From NCBI GenBank assembly GCA_020024465.1, contig JAHHTT010000006.1, positions 4,532 to 68,531 on the forward strand: a stretch of DNA of 64,000 nucleotides, given 5' to 3'. The notes beneath the pieces were generated by a model that did not search any database, had not been told where the DNA came from, and saw only the letters and a program-made list of their open reading frames with translations. Positions 1 to 9,290 of this stretch are shown piece after piece (position 1 is the first letter of the stretch; the number at the start of each line of letters is the position of its first letter). The DNA is from Odoribacter sp. GTDB taxonomy: Bacteria > Bacteroidota > Bacteroidia > Bacteroidales > Marinifilaceae. Made by a program: the position numbers and the translations under genes.

Positions 1-28
1 AATGCCCTCAAAAGGGGCATTTTTTTAT
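1..28 (+). terminator. Rho-independent terminator of an upstream gene
   Basis: Arms AATGCCC and GGGCATT close a short loop and are followed by a run of seven T. It ends a plus-strand transcript that begins outside the window and insulates the sigma-factor gene that follows. Confidence 0.75.
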
Positions 29-48
29 TATTCCATATTTTTTTACAA

Positions 49-69
49 GCGAACATTACAAATGTTTGC
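49..69. promoter_or_regulatory. Imperfect palindrome abutting the -7 box, candidate operator
   Basis: Arms GCGAACATT and AATGTTTGC are separated by ACA and pair except for one base. The repeat fills the space between the expected -33 and -7 positions of the promoter for the ECF sigma gene, where a bound protein would block RNA polymerase. No protein is known to bind it; the assignment is by position only. Confidence 0.35.
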
Positions 70-77
70 TAAATTTG
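70..77 (+). promoter_or_regulatory. -7 element of the first sigma-factor gene
   Basis: TAAATTTG fits the Bacteroidota -7 consensus TAnnTTTG and lies 22 bases before the ATG at 100. No good TTG is seen at the -33 spacing; the nearest match is TTTTAC at 41-46. An imperfect palindrome at 49-69 abuts this element on its upstream side. Confidence 0.5.
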
Positions 78-99
78 CATCCGTAAACCGACCTGACAT

Positions 100-684
100 A
101 TGACAGCAAGGCAAAAAGGCTATACAGAAAAACAATTTGAAGAGGCATTCAGACAGTATTATCCCCGACTTGTAGCCTTCATCGAGCGACACGTTGGAGA
201 TACGGCACAGGCTCAAGACCTCGCTCAAGACGTATTTTTCAAACTATACGAAAGCTCATCCGATTTTCCCAACACGAGCAGTTTAAAGTCATGGCTATAT
301 ACTACTTCCCGCAATATAGCCATCGATTATCTGCGCCATCTGAAAGTAGAGGACAATTACCAGCTACTGACAGCTGAAGCACTGATGTATACGACCGATA
401 TTGACGAAGGAATCAATGAAACATTGGTCAAAAAAATAAATGAAGCGCTCAACGCCCTGCCGGAACAATGCCGGCAAATTGTGAAAATGAATATCACAGA
501 CGGATATAAATACTCTGAAATCGCAGAGATATTAGGCATATCCGTCAATACAGTCAGAACACAAATCTCAAGAGGCTACAAAAAGCTACGCGAATTATTA
601 TCGGAAGACTTTAAGGCTCTTGTCCTGATCTATTTTCAGTTACACAAGACTTTTTTATTACAGCATTCCACCCTTTTTTTATAA
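100..684 (+). CDS. ECF-type RNA polymerase sigma factor (FecI-like)
   Basis: This 194-residue protein has the two ECF domains. Region 2 lies near residues 13-75, with the core-binding stretch DLAQDVFFKLYE. Region 4 lies near 110-165, with a helix-turn-helix around YSEIAEILGISVNTVRTQ. It should direct RNA polymerase to the promoter of the downstream SusCD genes. A FecR anti-sigma gene follows after a 115-base gap and a SusC with an STN domain comes next, the usual trans-envelope signalling set. The ATG at 100 follows a good -7 box. The C-terminal tail after about residue 170 is hydrophobic and not part of the family core. Confidence 0.93.
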   Translation: MTARQKGYTEKQFEEAFRQYYPRLVAFIERHVGDTAQAQDLAQDVFFKLYESSSDFPNTSSLKSWLYTTSRNIAIDYLRHLKVEDNYQLLTAEALMYTTDIDEGINETLVKKINEALNALPEQCRQIVKMNITDGYKYSEIAEILGISVNTVRTQISRGYKKLRELLSEDFKALVLIYFQLHKTFLLQHSTLFL

Positions 685-799
685 CAGAATAAAATATTTT
701 TGTTAAAAACATTTCTTTTGTCACACAAAACAATTGTGCAAACGTTTTACTCATGCAATAAAATAAAAAACATGTACCATTACACTATCTGATTATATC

Positions 800-1969
800 A
801 TGCATGATTCGAACATAGACATAAAAATCATCTACAAAAAGATCGAAGGCAAAGTCAATAAGGAAGAAAACCGGCTTTTTGAAGAGTGGTATCAAGATAG
901 TTCCCACCAAAAATACTTTAAAAAGATTCAGGAATACCACGAACTGAGACACGAACCAAGTATCGGCAAAGAACAGACGGACACAGCATGGTCAAAACTA
1001 GCGAAACGCATAAAAAAAGACAGGCATACCCGCAGGCACAATCTATTTGCAGCAATCATGACAGCAGCATCGGTCGCCATGATACTGATATCATCTTCCC
1101 TTTGGCTGAAAAAAAACGACAGCACTCCCGAAAAAGCAGTTTCTTCGGAAATCCTTCCCGGAAAATACAGTGCCATTCTTGAACTTGAAGACGGTAGTAC
1201 ACTGAATTTAAACCAATTAACGGAAAATAACAAAGCACAAATAAAAAAACATATCCATATAGACAGCAATTATTTATGTTACAAACATCAAATAAAAGAA
1301 AAGAATCTGAGGCTGGAATACAATAAAATCATAGTCCCCCGCGGAGGAGAATTCCAACTGATACTGGCAGACAGCAGCAAAGTCTGGTTGAATTCAGAAT
1401 CACAATTAAAATATCCGATCGCATTCGGTCCTGACAAACGGGAAATATACCTGGAAGGAGAAGCTTATTTTGAAGTGACAAAAGACAGCACACGACCATT
1501 CACGGTATATGCAGGCTCCCAAAAAGTCACGGTATCCGGCACTTCCTTCGGAATCACAAGCTATCCGGAAGAAAATTTCGAAGCCACAACATTAGTGGAA
1601 GGCAAAGTAAACGTTGAATTTCCACAATACGGCAACAAGGTATACACTCTGACACCCGGCTATCAGGTACGCTACGACAGAAAACATGCAAAGATTATCC
1701 ACGAAATGGTGGCAACCGATGAATACACAGCCTGGAAAGACGGAAAATATATCTTCCAGAAGAAACGTTTGGAGGACATATTAAACACCTTGAGCAGATG
1801 GTATGACTTTCAGGTATTTTATCAGAACAGCAGATGCAAGGAAATCCTATTCTCCGGGGAAATACAACGGTTTGAAAACTTCAATACCATTCTGAATCTG
1901 TTGAAAAAAAGCAGCGATGCTGATTTTACAGTGAACGACAACATTGTACAGGTGAAAACTAAGTTTTAA
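800..1969 (+). CDS. FecR-type anti-sigma factor
   Basis: This 389-residue protein has a cytosolic N-terminal part, one membrane helix near residues 82-103 (rich in A, I, M and L) and a periplasmic FecR domain from about 185 (IVPRGGEFQLILADSSKVWLN) followed by a C-terminal DUF4974-like region. FecR proteins hold the partner sigma factor inactive until the STN domain of the outer-membrane transporter signals substrate. It lies between the sigma gene and susC. Only 18 bases separate it from susC, so the two are co-transcribed. Confidence 0.92.
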   Translation: MHDSNIDIKIIYKKIEGKVNKEENRLFEEWYQDSSHQKYFKKIQEYHELRHEPSIGKEQTDTAWSKLAKRIKKDRHTRRHNLFAAIMTAASVAMILISSSLWLKKNDSTPEKAVSSEILPGKYSAILELEDGSTLNLNQLTENNKAQIKKHIHIDSNYLCYKHQIKEKNLRLEYNKIIVPRGGEFQLILADSSKVWLNSESQLKYPIAFGPDKREIYLEGEAYFEVTKDSTRPFTVYAGSQKVTVSGTSFGITSYPEENFEATTLVEGKVNVEFPQYGNKVYTLTPGYQVRYDRKHAKIIHEMVATDEYTAWKDGKYIFQKKRLEDILNTLSRWYDFQVFYQNSRCKEILFSGEIQRFENFNTILNLLKKSSDADFTVNDNIVQVKTKF

Positions 1970-1987
1970 TCTAAATAAACATCAATT

Positions 1988-4900
1988 ATGAAAAAAACAC
2001 CCATTCAGCCGACCGGTATCTTCCGGCGCAGAGAACGCGGAAAAATGCCATTGGGAATATCCCAATTACTTGTTTTCTTATTGGTATTCAACACAAATCT
2101 GAGTGCGAATGCCTTTTCACAACATCAAAAAATAAGCGTTACACTAAAGAATGCCGGAATAGCAGAATTCATCGAAGCCATAAAAAGCCAATGCGATGTA
2201 GGTTTTATATATGACTACAATAAAGTGCAGGCCATACCTTCCATCACCATCAATGTAAAGAACAAACCCATCAAAGATGTATTAACCCAGGCTTTAGAGG
2301 GAAGCGGATTCATTGCCATCATCGAGGACAATACCATCATCCTCCAACAATCACCCCAACAGACACAAACGCCCCGGGCAACGACCGTGAAAGGCAAGGT
2401 AATGACAAATGCAGGGACCCCCCTGCCGGGAGTTACGGTGCTGATAAAAAACACCACCCTGGGTACGGCAACCAATGCAGAAGGAGAATTCGAATTAGCC
2501 GTACCGGATGCAAAGGGAAAGATTCTGGTTTTTTCCTTCATCGGGATGGACAACAAAGAAGTAGAAATAAAAAATCCCGCACAGCCATTGAAAGTAACCA
2601 TGACAGAAACGGCAGAAAATCTAAGCGAAGTTGTCGTAACCGGTATTTTCAGCCGCAAAAAAGAGAGCTTTACGGGAGCCGCCACGACCTATACCAGCAA
2701 TGAATTAAAACAAGTGGGCAACCAAAACATCATCCAAAGTCTCCGCACCCTGGATCCTTCACTCTTAGTCATGGACAGCAAGGAGTGGGGTTCGGACCCG
2801 AATCGTCTTCCAGACCTTGAAATCCGCGGGAAAACATCCATTGCGGGCTTCAAGGAAGAATACGGCACAGACCCGAATCAACCGCTATTTATTCTGGACG
2901 GTTTTGAAACGACACTTGAAACAATCATGAACTTAAGTCTTGACCGTGTAGCCAGTGTGACAATCTTAAAGGATGCAGCTTCTACCGCCATTTATGGTTC
3001 AAAAGCCGCCAACGGAGTCATGGTCGTAGAGACCGTACAGCCGGAAATCGGTCAATTAAGGGTCAATTACCGAGGAGACTTCACCGTGTCGTTTGCCGAC
3101 CTGACAGATTATAATCTGATGAATTCCAGAGAGAAACTGGAATTTGAAAAGTTGTCAGGCTATTACACCAGTGAATATCCCAGCAATCAGTTGTCTTTAA
3201 ACGAACTATACAACAAAAAAGCAGCAGAAATCGCACGCGGGGTGGACACATACTGGATGAACGAACCTTTGAGAACGACATTCTCCCACCGACACAACCT
3301 ATATGTCGACGGAGGAGATGAAGCCATGAGATATGGCCTGGGGGTCAATTACGGAACGACAAAGGGCGTCATGAAGGGCTCTGACAAAGATATCATTGCC
3401 GTAAATCTGGATTTAAACTACCGAATCAAGAATCTTCGGTTTGCCAATAAAGCCTACTTTGAATATACAGACGCCGACCACGAACCTGTATCCTTTTCAA
3501 AATATGCACAGGCAAATCCTTACTACCGCAAAGAAGGAGCAGATGGAGAGGTAAGCATGTCTTTAGATTCGCTGCCCGGTAACAAAGTAATATACAATCC
3601 TCTATATGCCGCTACTTTGAAACATGTGGACAAGACGAAAGGCATTGGTCTGAACGACAACTTTCAGATAGAATGGGATATCACTTCTGATCTGAGAGCC
3701 AGAGGCCGTATCGGCCTTACTTACAAAGATCAGGACAGCGAAGCTTTCAAGTCGCCGAAACACCCTGATTTTGCAGAAACTACGGAGTTGGAAAGAGGAA
3801 GCTATTCAGAATCCTATAACCGGACATTTTCATACGATGGCGATTTAACGGTGACTTACGGTAAACTATTTGCGGACAAACACCAAGTAAATCTCGTCGG
3901 CGGATGGAAATTCCAACAGACGACCAACCGTTCTGGCGGATACAGTACCGTAGGATTCATCAATGATTTCTATATCAATCCATCCTTCTCAAGCGGCTAC
4001 AAAGAGGGATCCAAGCCTCTGTATTCGAAGACAGTGTCCAGAAGTACCAGTTTCTACGTAACAGCCAACTATGCCTTCGACAACCGCTATCTGCTGGATG
4101 CCACTTACCGTGCGGACGGGTCGTCAGTATTCGGAGCCAACAACCTGTTCACCAATACCTGGTCTGTCGGTCTGGCCTGGAATATCCACAATGAAAATTT
4201 CATGAAAGAAGTCGAATGGATCTCCTTGTTGAAAATACGCGGTTCTATCGGTAATCCCGGTAACCAGAATTTTAGTGCATATCAGGCAATGAAAACTTAC
4301 AAATACAACTCCTGGCTCCGAAACAAATTCGGCAGCAGTGCGCTTATCGACCAATTCGGGAATCCTGATCTGGAATGGCAAAAGACCATGGAAAAATCCG
4401 TCGGCATCGACGTTGTGTTACTGCAAAACCGTCTGCGTTTCAACATTGACTATTACAACAAAGAAACCGACCCGTTATTAGTGATTATATCCATGCCGAC
4501 TTCAACCGGAACCACCTCACTGACCACCAATATCGGCAAGCAATCCATCAAAGGTACAGACGGACAAATCAGTTTTTCACCCATATACCGTCCGCAGGAG
4601 AGAATCAACTGGAGCATCAGAGGGACTTTCCGTCATGAAAAAGGCGAATATAAAAACGTAGGAAATTCTCTGGAGAAGCTGAATCAGAACAATATCCAAG
4701 CCAAAAACATGACCCGCTATTACGACGGCGGCAGCCCTGATGATTTGTGGGCCGTGAAGTCTCTGGGGATCGACCCCACCACCGGTAATGAACTATTCTT
4801 GAAAAAAGACGGGACAAGCAGTTTTGAATGGAACGTTGAAGATGAAGTCATTGTCGGTAACTCCCGTCCAAAACTGGAAGGAGTTGTGGGCACCACACTA

Positions 4901-5326
4901 TACTACAAAGGTCTGTCCGTTTCTGCCAATTTCCGGTATCAGGTGGGAGGCTATACTTTTGCAAGCGCACTATTCAACAAAGTTGAAAATATCTCACAAG
5001 ACAATCTTTTCAATAACCATGACAAACGGGCCCTTTACGACCGCTGGCAATATCCCGGACAAAAAACTAAATTTAAAAGTATAGCCAAGAGTACTTCCAC
5101 ACAGATGTCTTCCCGTTTTGTTCTGAAAGAGAATGTGTTCAAGGGAGAATCCATCACCATCGGCTATGAAACGACCGCAGATTGGCTAAAACGCATCGGA
5201 GCCTCTTCCATGAGCGTGAATGCCTATATGAATGATATTTTCAGATGTTCGTCCATAAAAGAAGAACGGGGAATCGAATATCCTTTTGCCCGCTCTGTTG
5301 CCTTTTCCATCAGCCTCAGATTCTAA
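1988..5326 (+). CDS. SusC/RagA TonB-dependent outer-membrane transporter with STN domain
   Basis: This 1112-residue protein has a signal region (about 1-45), a secretin/TonB short N-terminal (STN) domain at about 47-120, a carboxypeptidase-D regulatory-like domain at about 134-210, a TonB-box-like LSEVVVTG at 212-219, then the plug and a 22-strand barrel ending in a C-terminal aromatic residue (SLRF). It imports oligomeric nutrients through the outer membrane with its SusD partner, powered by TonB. The STN domain marks it as a transducer that signals to the FecR protein encoded just upstream. The substrate cannot be read from the sequence. It is paralogous to the SusC at 58825-62127. Confidence 0.95.
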   Translation: MKKTPIQPTGIFRRRERGKMPLGISQLLVFLLVFNTNLSANAFSQHQKISVTLKNAGIAEFIEAIKSQCDVGFIYDYNKVQAIPSITINVKNKPIKDVLTQALEGSGFIAIIEDNTIILQQSPQQTQTPRATTVKGKVMTNAGTPLPGVTVLIKNTTLGTATNAEGEFELAVPDAKGKILVFSFIGMDNKEVEIKNPAQPLKVTMTETAENLSEVVVTGIFSRKKESFTGAATTYTSNELKQVGNQNIIQSLRTLDPSLLVMDSKEWGSDPNRLPDLEIRGKTSIAGFKEEYGTDPNQPLFILDGFETTLETIMNLSLDRVASVTILKDAASTAIYGSKAANGVMVVETVQPEIGQLRVNYRGDFTVSFADLTDYNLMNSREKLEFEKLSGYYTSEYPSNQLSLNELYNKKAAEIARGVDTYWMNEPLRTTFSHRHNLYVDGGDEAMRYGLGVNYGTTKGVMKGSDKDIIAVNLDLNYRIKNLRFANKAYFEYTDADHEPVSFSKYAQANPYYRKEGADGEVSMSLDSLPGNKVIYNPLYAATLKHVDKTKGIGLNDNFQIEWDITSDLRARGRIGLTYKDQDSEAFKSPKHPDFAETTELERGSYSESYNRTFSYDGDLTVTYGKLFADKHQVNLVGGWKFQQTTNRSGGYSTVGFINDFYINPSFSSGYKEGSKPLYSKTVSRSTSFYVTANYAFDNRYLLDATYRADGSSVFGANNLFTNTWSVGLAWNIHNENFMKEVEWISLLKIRGSIGNPGNQNFSAYQAMKTYKYNSWLRNKFGSSALIDQFGNPDLEWQKTMEKSVGIDVVLLQNRLRFNIDYYNKETDPLLVIISMPTSTGTTSLTTNIGKQSIKGTDGQISFSPIYRPQERINWSIRGTFRHEKGEYKNVGNSLEKLNQNNIQAKNMTRYYDGGSPDDLWAVKSLGIDPTTGNELFLKKDGTSSFEWNVEDEVIVGNSRPKLEGVVGTTLYYKGLSVSANFRYQVGGYTFASALFNKVENISQDNLFNNHDKRALYDRWQYPGQKTKFKSIAKSTSTQMSSRFVLKENVFKGESITIGYETTADWLKRIGASSMSVNAYMNDIFRCSSIKEERGIEYPFARSVAFSISLRF

Positions 5327-5352
5327 TGTATAATCAATAAACTATCCGACCA

Positions 5353-6831
5353 ATGAAAAAATATATATTATACCTGTTGTTAATTTCCGGTGTTGTACTC
5401 AGTTCCTGCAACAAATGGCTGGAAATAAAACCGGAAGACCGGATTATGGAAGACAATCTATTTGACAGCCGGGAAGGATTCATGACCGCACTGAACGGAG
5501 TGTACATTGAAATGAGCTCCCCCACCTTATATGGAGGATGGATGCAAGCCGCCCTATTTGACGTTCTGGCACAATATTATACAGAGGCAATGGGATACAA
5601 TACCCATGCTTATACAAACTATAAAGACTTTGCCTATGAGCAAGAAGAAGTAAAAAAGACTTACCAAAACATTTGGGAAAAATATTACAATCTGATTGTC
5701 AACAGCAATACCATCATCGAACATTGCGATAAAGCAAAAGACATATTAGGCACCCAATACTACCACATCATCAAGGGAGAAGCTTTGGCCTTACGTGCTT
5801 TTTTCCACTTTGAAATGCTACGCATATGGGGACCTATTTTTAAGGAGAATCCGGAAGGGACAAGTATTCCTTATGCCGAAAGTCCTATCATTGAAGTGCG
5901 TCCTCTATTGACAGGCAATGCCGTATACGAGAAAATCCTCAGAGATCTGAAGGCAGCCGAATCTCTTCTGAAAGACCATGACCCCATCCTTACGGAGGGT
6001 GCTTTATTCTCTCCCGGCGGATTCGGAGAAAGCAATGATCTGCGTTACCGCAACCTGCGTCTGAACTATTTTGCAGTCCAGGCACTGACAGCCAGAGCCG
6101 CACTCTATTGCAATGACCGGACAACAGCCTTGGAATATGCCAGGAAGGTCGTTGAGGCAGTACAGAAAGAAGACGATGAAATTTTCCCATTCATCATACG
6201 CGGCAATGACGATCAAGACCGTGTGTACAAGACTGAGTTGCTCTTCGCCCAATATAATCTGAAACGCAGTGAAATCTGGAAAAACTACTTTTCCAACAGT
6301 CTGGCAGATGCCAATGTACTGAGAGTAAGCGATGCCACCGTTAACGGGATGTACGAAGAAACCGATTACCGCTATAAACACCAGTGGAAAAAGGCCAAAA
6401 GCCCACAGGAGGTGGAACAATTTTATTTCATCAAATACAATGACGTTCTCCTATCAAATCCAGATGACGAAAAAGAAAAGCTACAAAAGGAATACCGTTA
6501 TTTAGTGCCGATGATACGCATATCCGAGATGTACTATATCATAGCAGAATGCGAAACCAACCCGGACAAGGCTCTGGAAGCGATTAACAAGGTACGGAAT
6601 GCACGTGCTCTTAAAAACCTTACAGACTACAATCTGTTGGCCGATGAACTGGAAAAAGAGTACAAACGCGAGTTCATCGGTGAAGGGCAACTGTTTTTCT
6701 ATTACAAGCGCCTGGCGAAAAAAAACATTGTCTATGGACAAGGCTATTGGGGGCCTCTCAGCGTTGAGATGACTACCAACAAATATATTCCCGGTCTGCC
6801 GGATTCAGAAAAGAACAATCGAATTGACTAA
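5353..6831 (+). CDS. SusD/RagB nutrient-binding lipoprotein
   Basis: This 492-residue protein has a lipoprotein signal with the lipid cysteine at 19 (VVLSSC) followed by NKWLEIKPEDRI, a typical SusD start. The middle holds the TPR-rich fold (KGEALALRAFFHFEMLR) and the end holds the family C-terminal segment with REFIGEGQLFFYYKR. It forms the lid over the SusC barrel and captures substrate at the cell surface. It lies 26 bases after susC. The next gene's ATG at 6842 comes shortly after its stop. Confidence 0.95.
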   Translation: MKKYILYLLLISGVVLSSCNKWLEIKPEDRIMEDNLFDSREGFMTALNGVYIEMSSPTLYGGWMQAALFDVLAQYYTEAMGYNTHAYTNYKDFAYEQEEVKKTYQNIWEKYYNLIVNSNTIIEHCDKAKDILGTQYYHIIKGEALALRAFFHFEMLRIWGPIFKENPEGTSIPYAESPIIEVRPLLTGNAVYEKILRDLKAAESLLKDHDPILTEGALFSPGGFGESNDLRYRNLRLNYFAVQALTARAALYCNDRTTALEYARKVVEAVQKEDDEIFPFIIRGNDDQDRVYKTELLFAQYNLKRSEIWKNYFSNSLADANVLRVSDATVNGMYEETDYRYKHQWKKAKSPQEVEQFYFIKYNDVLLSNPDDEKEKLQKEYRYLVPMIRISEMYYIIAECETNPDKALEAINKVRNARALKNLTDYNLLADELEKEYKREFIGEGQLFFYYKRLAKKNIVYGQGYWGPLSVEMTTNKYIPGLPDSEKNNRID

Positions 6832-6841
6832 ACACAACGCC

Positions 6842-7663
6842 ATGAAAACAATTATCAAATACATTACCATTATTTCTGCCCTATTCAGTCTGAACAGTTG
6901 CGAATCGGAGCTAATGAACTATGAGGGGGATGCGGGAGTATATTTTGCCGTACAATTCCCCTGGCAATCGGGATATGGCGATTCGACCATATGGGAACTA
7001 AGCCCTGTATCAAATGTTTCTTTTTTCTTGCAGAAAAGAACAGACAGCACCATCAAAGTGCGTGTCCAGATTACCGGCAACACTCTTGACAGAGACCGTC
7101 AATTCAAGGTGGTGGTTGCAGATACCGGCAATACCGCAAAAGTGAATTATGACTATGATCCCATTCCGGAGATTCACACCATCCGGGCGAATACACAATA
7201 CACGGATATTCCGATAAAAGTGTACAAACAGGCGGACCTTGCCAATACAAGCCGGAAGATCATACTGCGTCTGGAAGAGACGGCAGATTTCCGCCTTCCC
7301 ATCGGCACCTGGTATCCCTGGCCGGACCAACATAAATGGAGTCCTTCTGTAGGCAGTGAAGAAGTGAATATATCAGCCATCGAACACACCATCATCATCA
7401 GTGATATTATAAAAGAACCGGAAGGCTGGTATTCCGGACTGCTTGGGAAATTCACCATAAAGAAATTCAATCTAATGTGTGAAATGTTTGACCTGACCAT
7501 TAATGATTTCAGCAAAGAGGCAATGAATACGAGCCGTGCAACAGCCTACGGCCAACGATTTGACACCTGGCTTCAGACTCAAAAACAGAATGGCAACGAA
7601 ATATTGGAAGAAGACGGGACACCCATGAAAATGGGCAACTATCTATATGGTGGCGGTTATTAA
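6842..7663 (+). CDS. DUF4843 surface lipoprotein
   Basis: This 273-residue lipoprotein has its lipid cysteine at about residue 20 (SLNSC) and ESELMNYEGDAGVYFAVQ after it, the typical entry to a DUF4843 domain. Beta-rich segments follow with no catalytic motif. An in-frame TTG at 6824 would overlap the end of susD; the ATG at 6842 is preferred because a clean signal peptide begins there. DUF4843 proteins are accessory lipoproteins of certain SusCD importers. The equivalent gene of the second locus is at 56576-57346. Confidence 0.85.
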   Translation: MKTIIKYITIISALFSLNSCESELMNYEGDAGVYFAVQFPWQSGYGDSTIWELSPVSNVSFFLQKRTDSTIKVRVQITGNTLDRDRQFKVVVADTGNTAKVNYDYDPIPEIHTIRANTQYTDIPIKVYKQADLANTSRKIILRLEETADFRLPIGTWYPWPDQHKWSPSVGSEEVNISAIEHTIIISDIIKEPEGWYSGLLGKFTIKKFNLMCEMFDLTINDFSKEAMNTSRATAYGQRFDTWLQTQKQNGNEILEEDGTPMKMGNYLYGGGY

Positions 7664-7684
7664 TCTTGTTTAAACAATCATATT

Positions 7685-9187
7685 ATGAAATTCAAATATA
7701 TCCTTTCAGCTCTCTTTATGACAGGGCTATTTGCCTGCTATGATGACGAAGGCAATTACGACTATCAGGAAATCAACGAAATCAGCGTTGTAGACAATCT
7801 AGAGGAAAATTATTCCGCCTACATGCTGGCAGATACCCTTAGAATCTCTCCCACTCTGAATTTCACACAAGATTCGACGACGGAGGGACGTTTCGAATAC
7901 AGTTGGTATCTAACTTCCCAGCAAATATCCGAAGAGAAAATAATAAAGATTTCCGATCAATTAAATCTGGTTTATCCGGTTACAGCCCAAGAGGGTTCCT
8001 ATTATCTCAGTTTAGGAGTCAAAGACCTTGAAACTGGAGTAGAATGGCTGACTCACACAACGCTTAAAATAACGACCCTCTTTTCCAATGGTTGGCTGAT
8101 GCTAGGAGAGAAAAACGGAGAAGTAGCATTGGATATGGTAACAATCAGTACAACAGGAGATACCATTATCACTCACGATATTTTGAAAAACTCAGGACTC
8201 CCCTCCTTAAAAGGTCCGAGAAAAATGTTTTCCACCTTCAGAGAAGGCTTTAAACCTTGGATGGCAGGCTGCTTTCTGATGACAGATGACGGGACATTTG
8301 AACTGGACAGAAAAAGTCTTACATCAGATGTGTCCACTAACATCCGTGGAGTGATCTATGACCCTACCGTAACTGACGGATTTGCAGCAAGCGATCTTTT
8401 CCAAAACGGCACTTACCAACGCTATATGCTGGGAGACAACAAAATATTTATCAACAACAGTCTGATGAATGCCAATGCATACGGAAACTGCATAAACAAA
8501 TACAGCAAATATTCAGAAACATATTTCAAGGCGTATCCAGAAGCCCTTTACCAATATCATCCTTACATGATTTCCGGCAATCAAATGGTATACGATATGG
8601 ACAACAAACGTTTTGCCCAATTCACTCAGGCATCCAGTTATTGCGACACCCTGCCGGACAATGCAGGAGATCCCTTTACCTGGAAAACGGGGAATGAAAT
8701 GATTGCCATCAACAATTCTCTATATAAGATAAATGGCAGTCTGGTCAGTTACGCCATCATGAAATCAACGGAAAACAAATATTATCTTTACAGTATGCTG
8801 ACAAGCGTAACAAAAAAATTGGCACGCTATGATATCAGCACTCTGCCAGGTATTGCACAAAGTAATAAATTTGCTTTCAGTTCTCTCACTCCACGTATGC
8901 TTTATGCAACAGGTTCCAAATTATATGCTTGCGAGTTCCTTCCCAGTGGCATCTCTTACAAAGAACTACAAGATTTCGGAGACGAAATCACGATGCTTTA
9001 TCTTGACAATACCAAAGAATCCGGAAAAGATTTTTTCTATATCGCAACTTACAATGAATCCAAAGGAGGCACTGTAGAGAAGTTTCAGCTATCAAACGAC
9101 CCTAATGATATCAAGATAGAGAAACTTGAAAGAAGCAGATGGGAAAAGTTGTGCAAAGTCACATCCATGTGTTGGAAATGGAATTAA
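7685..9187 (+). CDS. PKD-like family lipoprotein
   Basis: This 500-residue lipoprotein has its lipid cysteine at 18, followed at once by YDDEGNYDYQEINEI, a hallmark start of the PKD-like family of SusCD loci. The N-terminal part looks like an Ig/PKD-like sandwich. The C-terminal part, rich in repeated short beta segments, could form a propeller, though this is inference. It is the last gene of the operon and is followed by a terminator at 9235. The paralogue at 54898-56550 shares the CYDD-GNYDY-EIN start. The function is probably substrate binding on the surface importer. Confidence 0.85.
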   Translation: MKFKYILSALFMTGLFACYDDEGNYDYQEINEISVVDNLEENYSAYMLADTLRISPTLNFTQDSTTEGRFEYSWYLTSQQISEEKIIKISDQLNLVYPVTAQEGSYYLSLGVKDLETGVEWLTHTTLKITTLFSNGWLMLGEKNGEVALDMVTISTTGDTIITHDILKNSGLPSLKGPRKMFSTFREGFKPWMAGCFLMTDDGTFELDRKSLTSDVSTNIRGVIYDPTVTDGFAASDLFQNGTYQRYMLGDNKIFINNSLMNANAYGNCINKYSKYSETYFKAYPEALYQYHPYMISGNQMVYDMDNKRFAQFTQASSYCDTLPDNAGDPFTWKTGNEMIAINNSLYKINGSLVSYAIMKSTENKYYLYSMLTSVTKKLARYDISTLPGIAQSNKFAFSSLTPRMLYATGSKLYACEFLPSGISYKELQDFGDEITMLYLDNTKESGKDFFYIATYNESKGGTVEKFQLSNDPNDIKIEKLERSRWEKLCKVTSMCWKWN

Positions 9188-9234
9188 AAATTCTTGCCTT
9201 CCAATAAAAATATCTTACGACTGCAATAAATCAG

Positions 9235-9268
9235 GGCTGACATGTTTTCCAATATGTCAGCCTTTTAT
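9235..9268 (+). terminator. Terminator of the first SusCD operon
   Basis: Arms GGCTGACAT and ATGTCAGCC pair perfectly around a ten-base loop and are followed by TTTTATAT. It lies 47 bases after the stop of the PKD-like gene. Confidence 0.8.
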
Positions 9269-9290
9269 ATACCTTGGACACAATATTATG

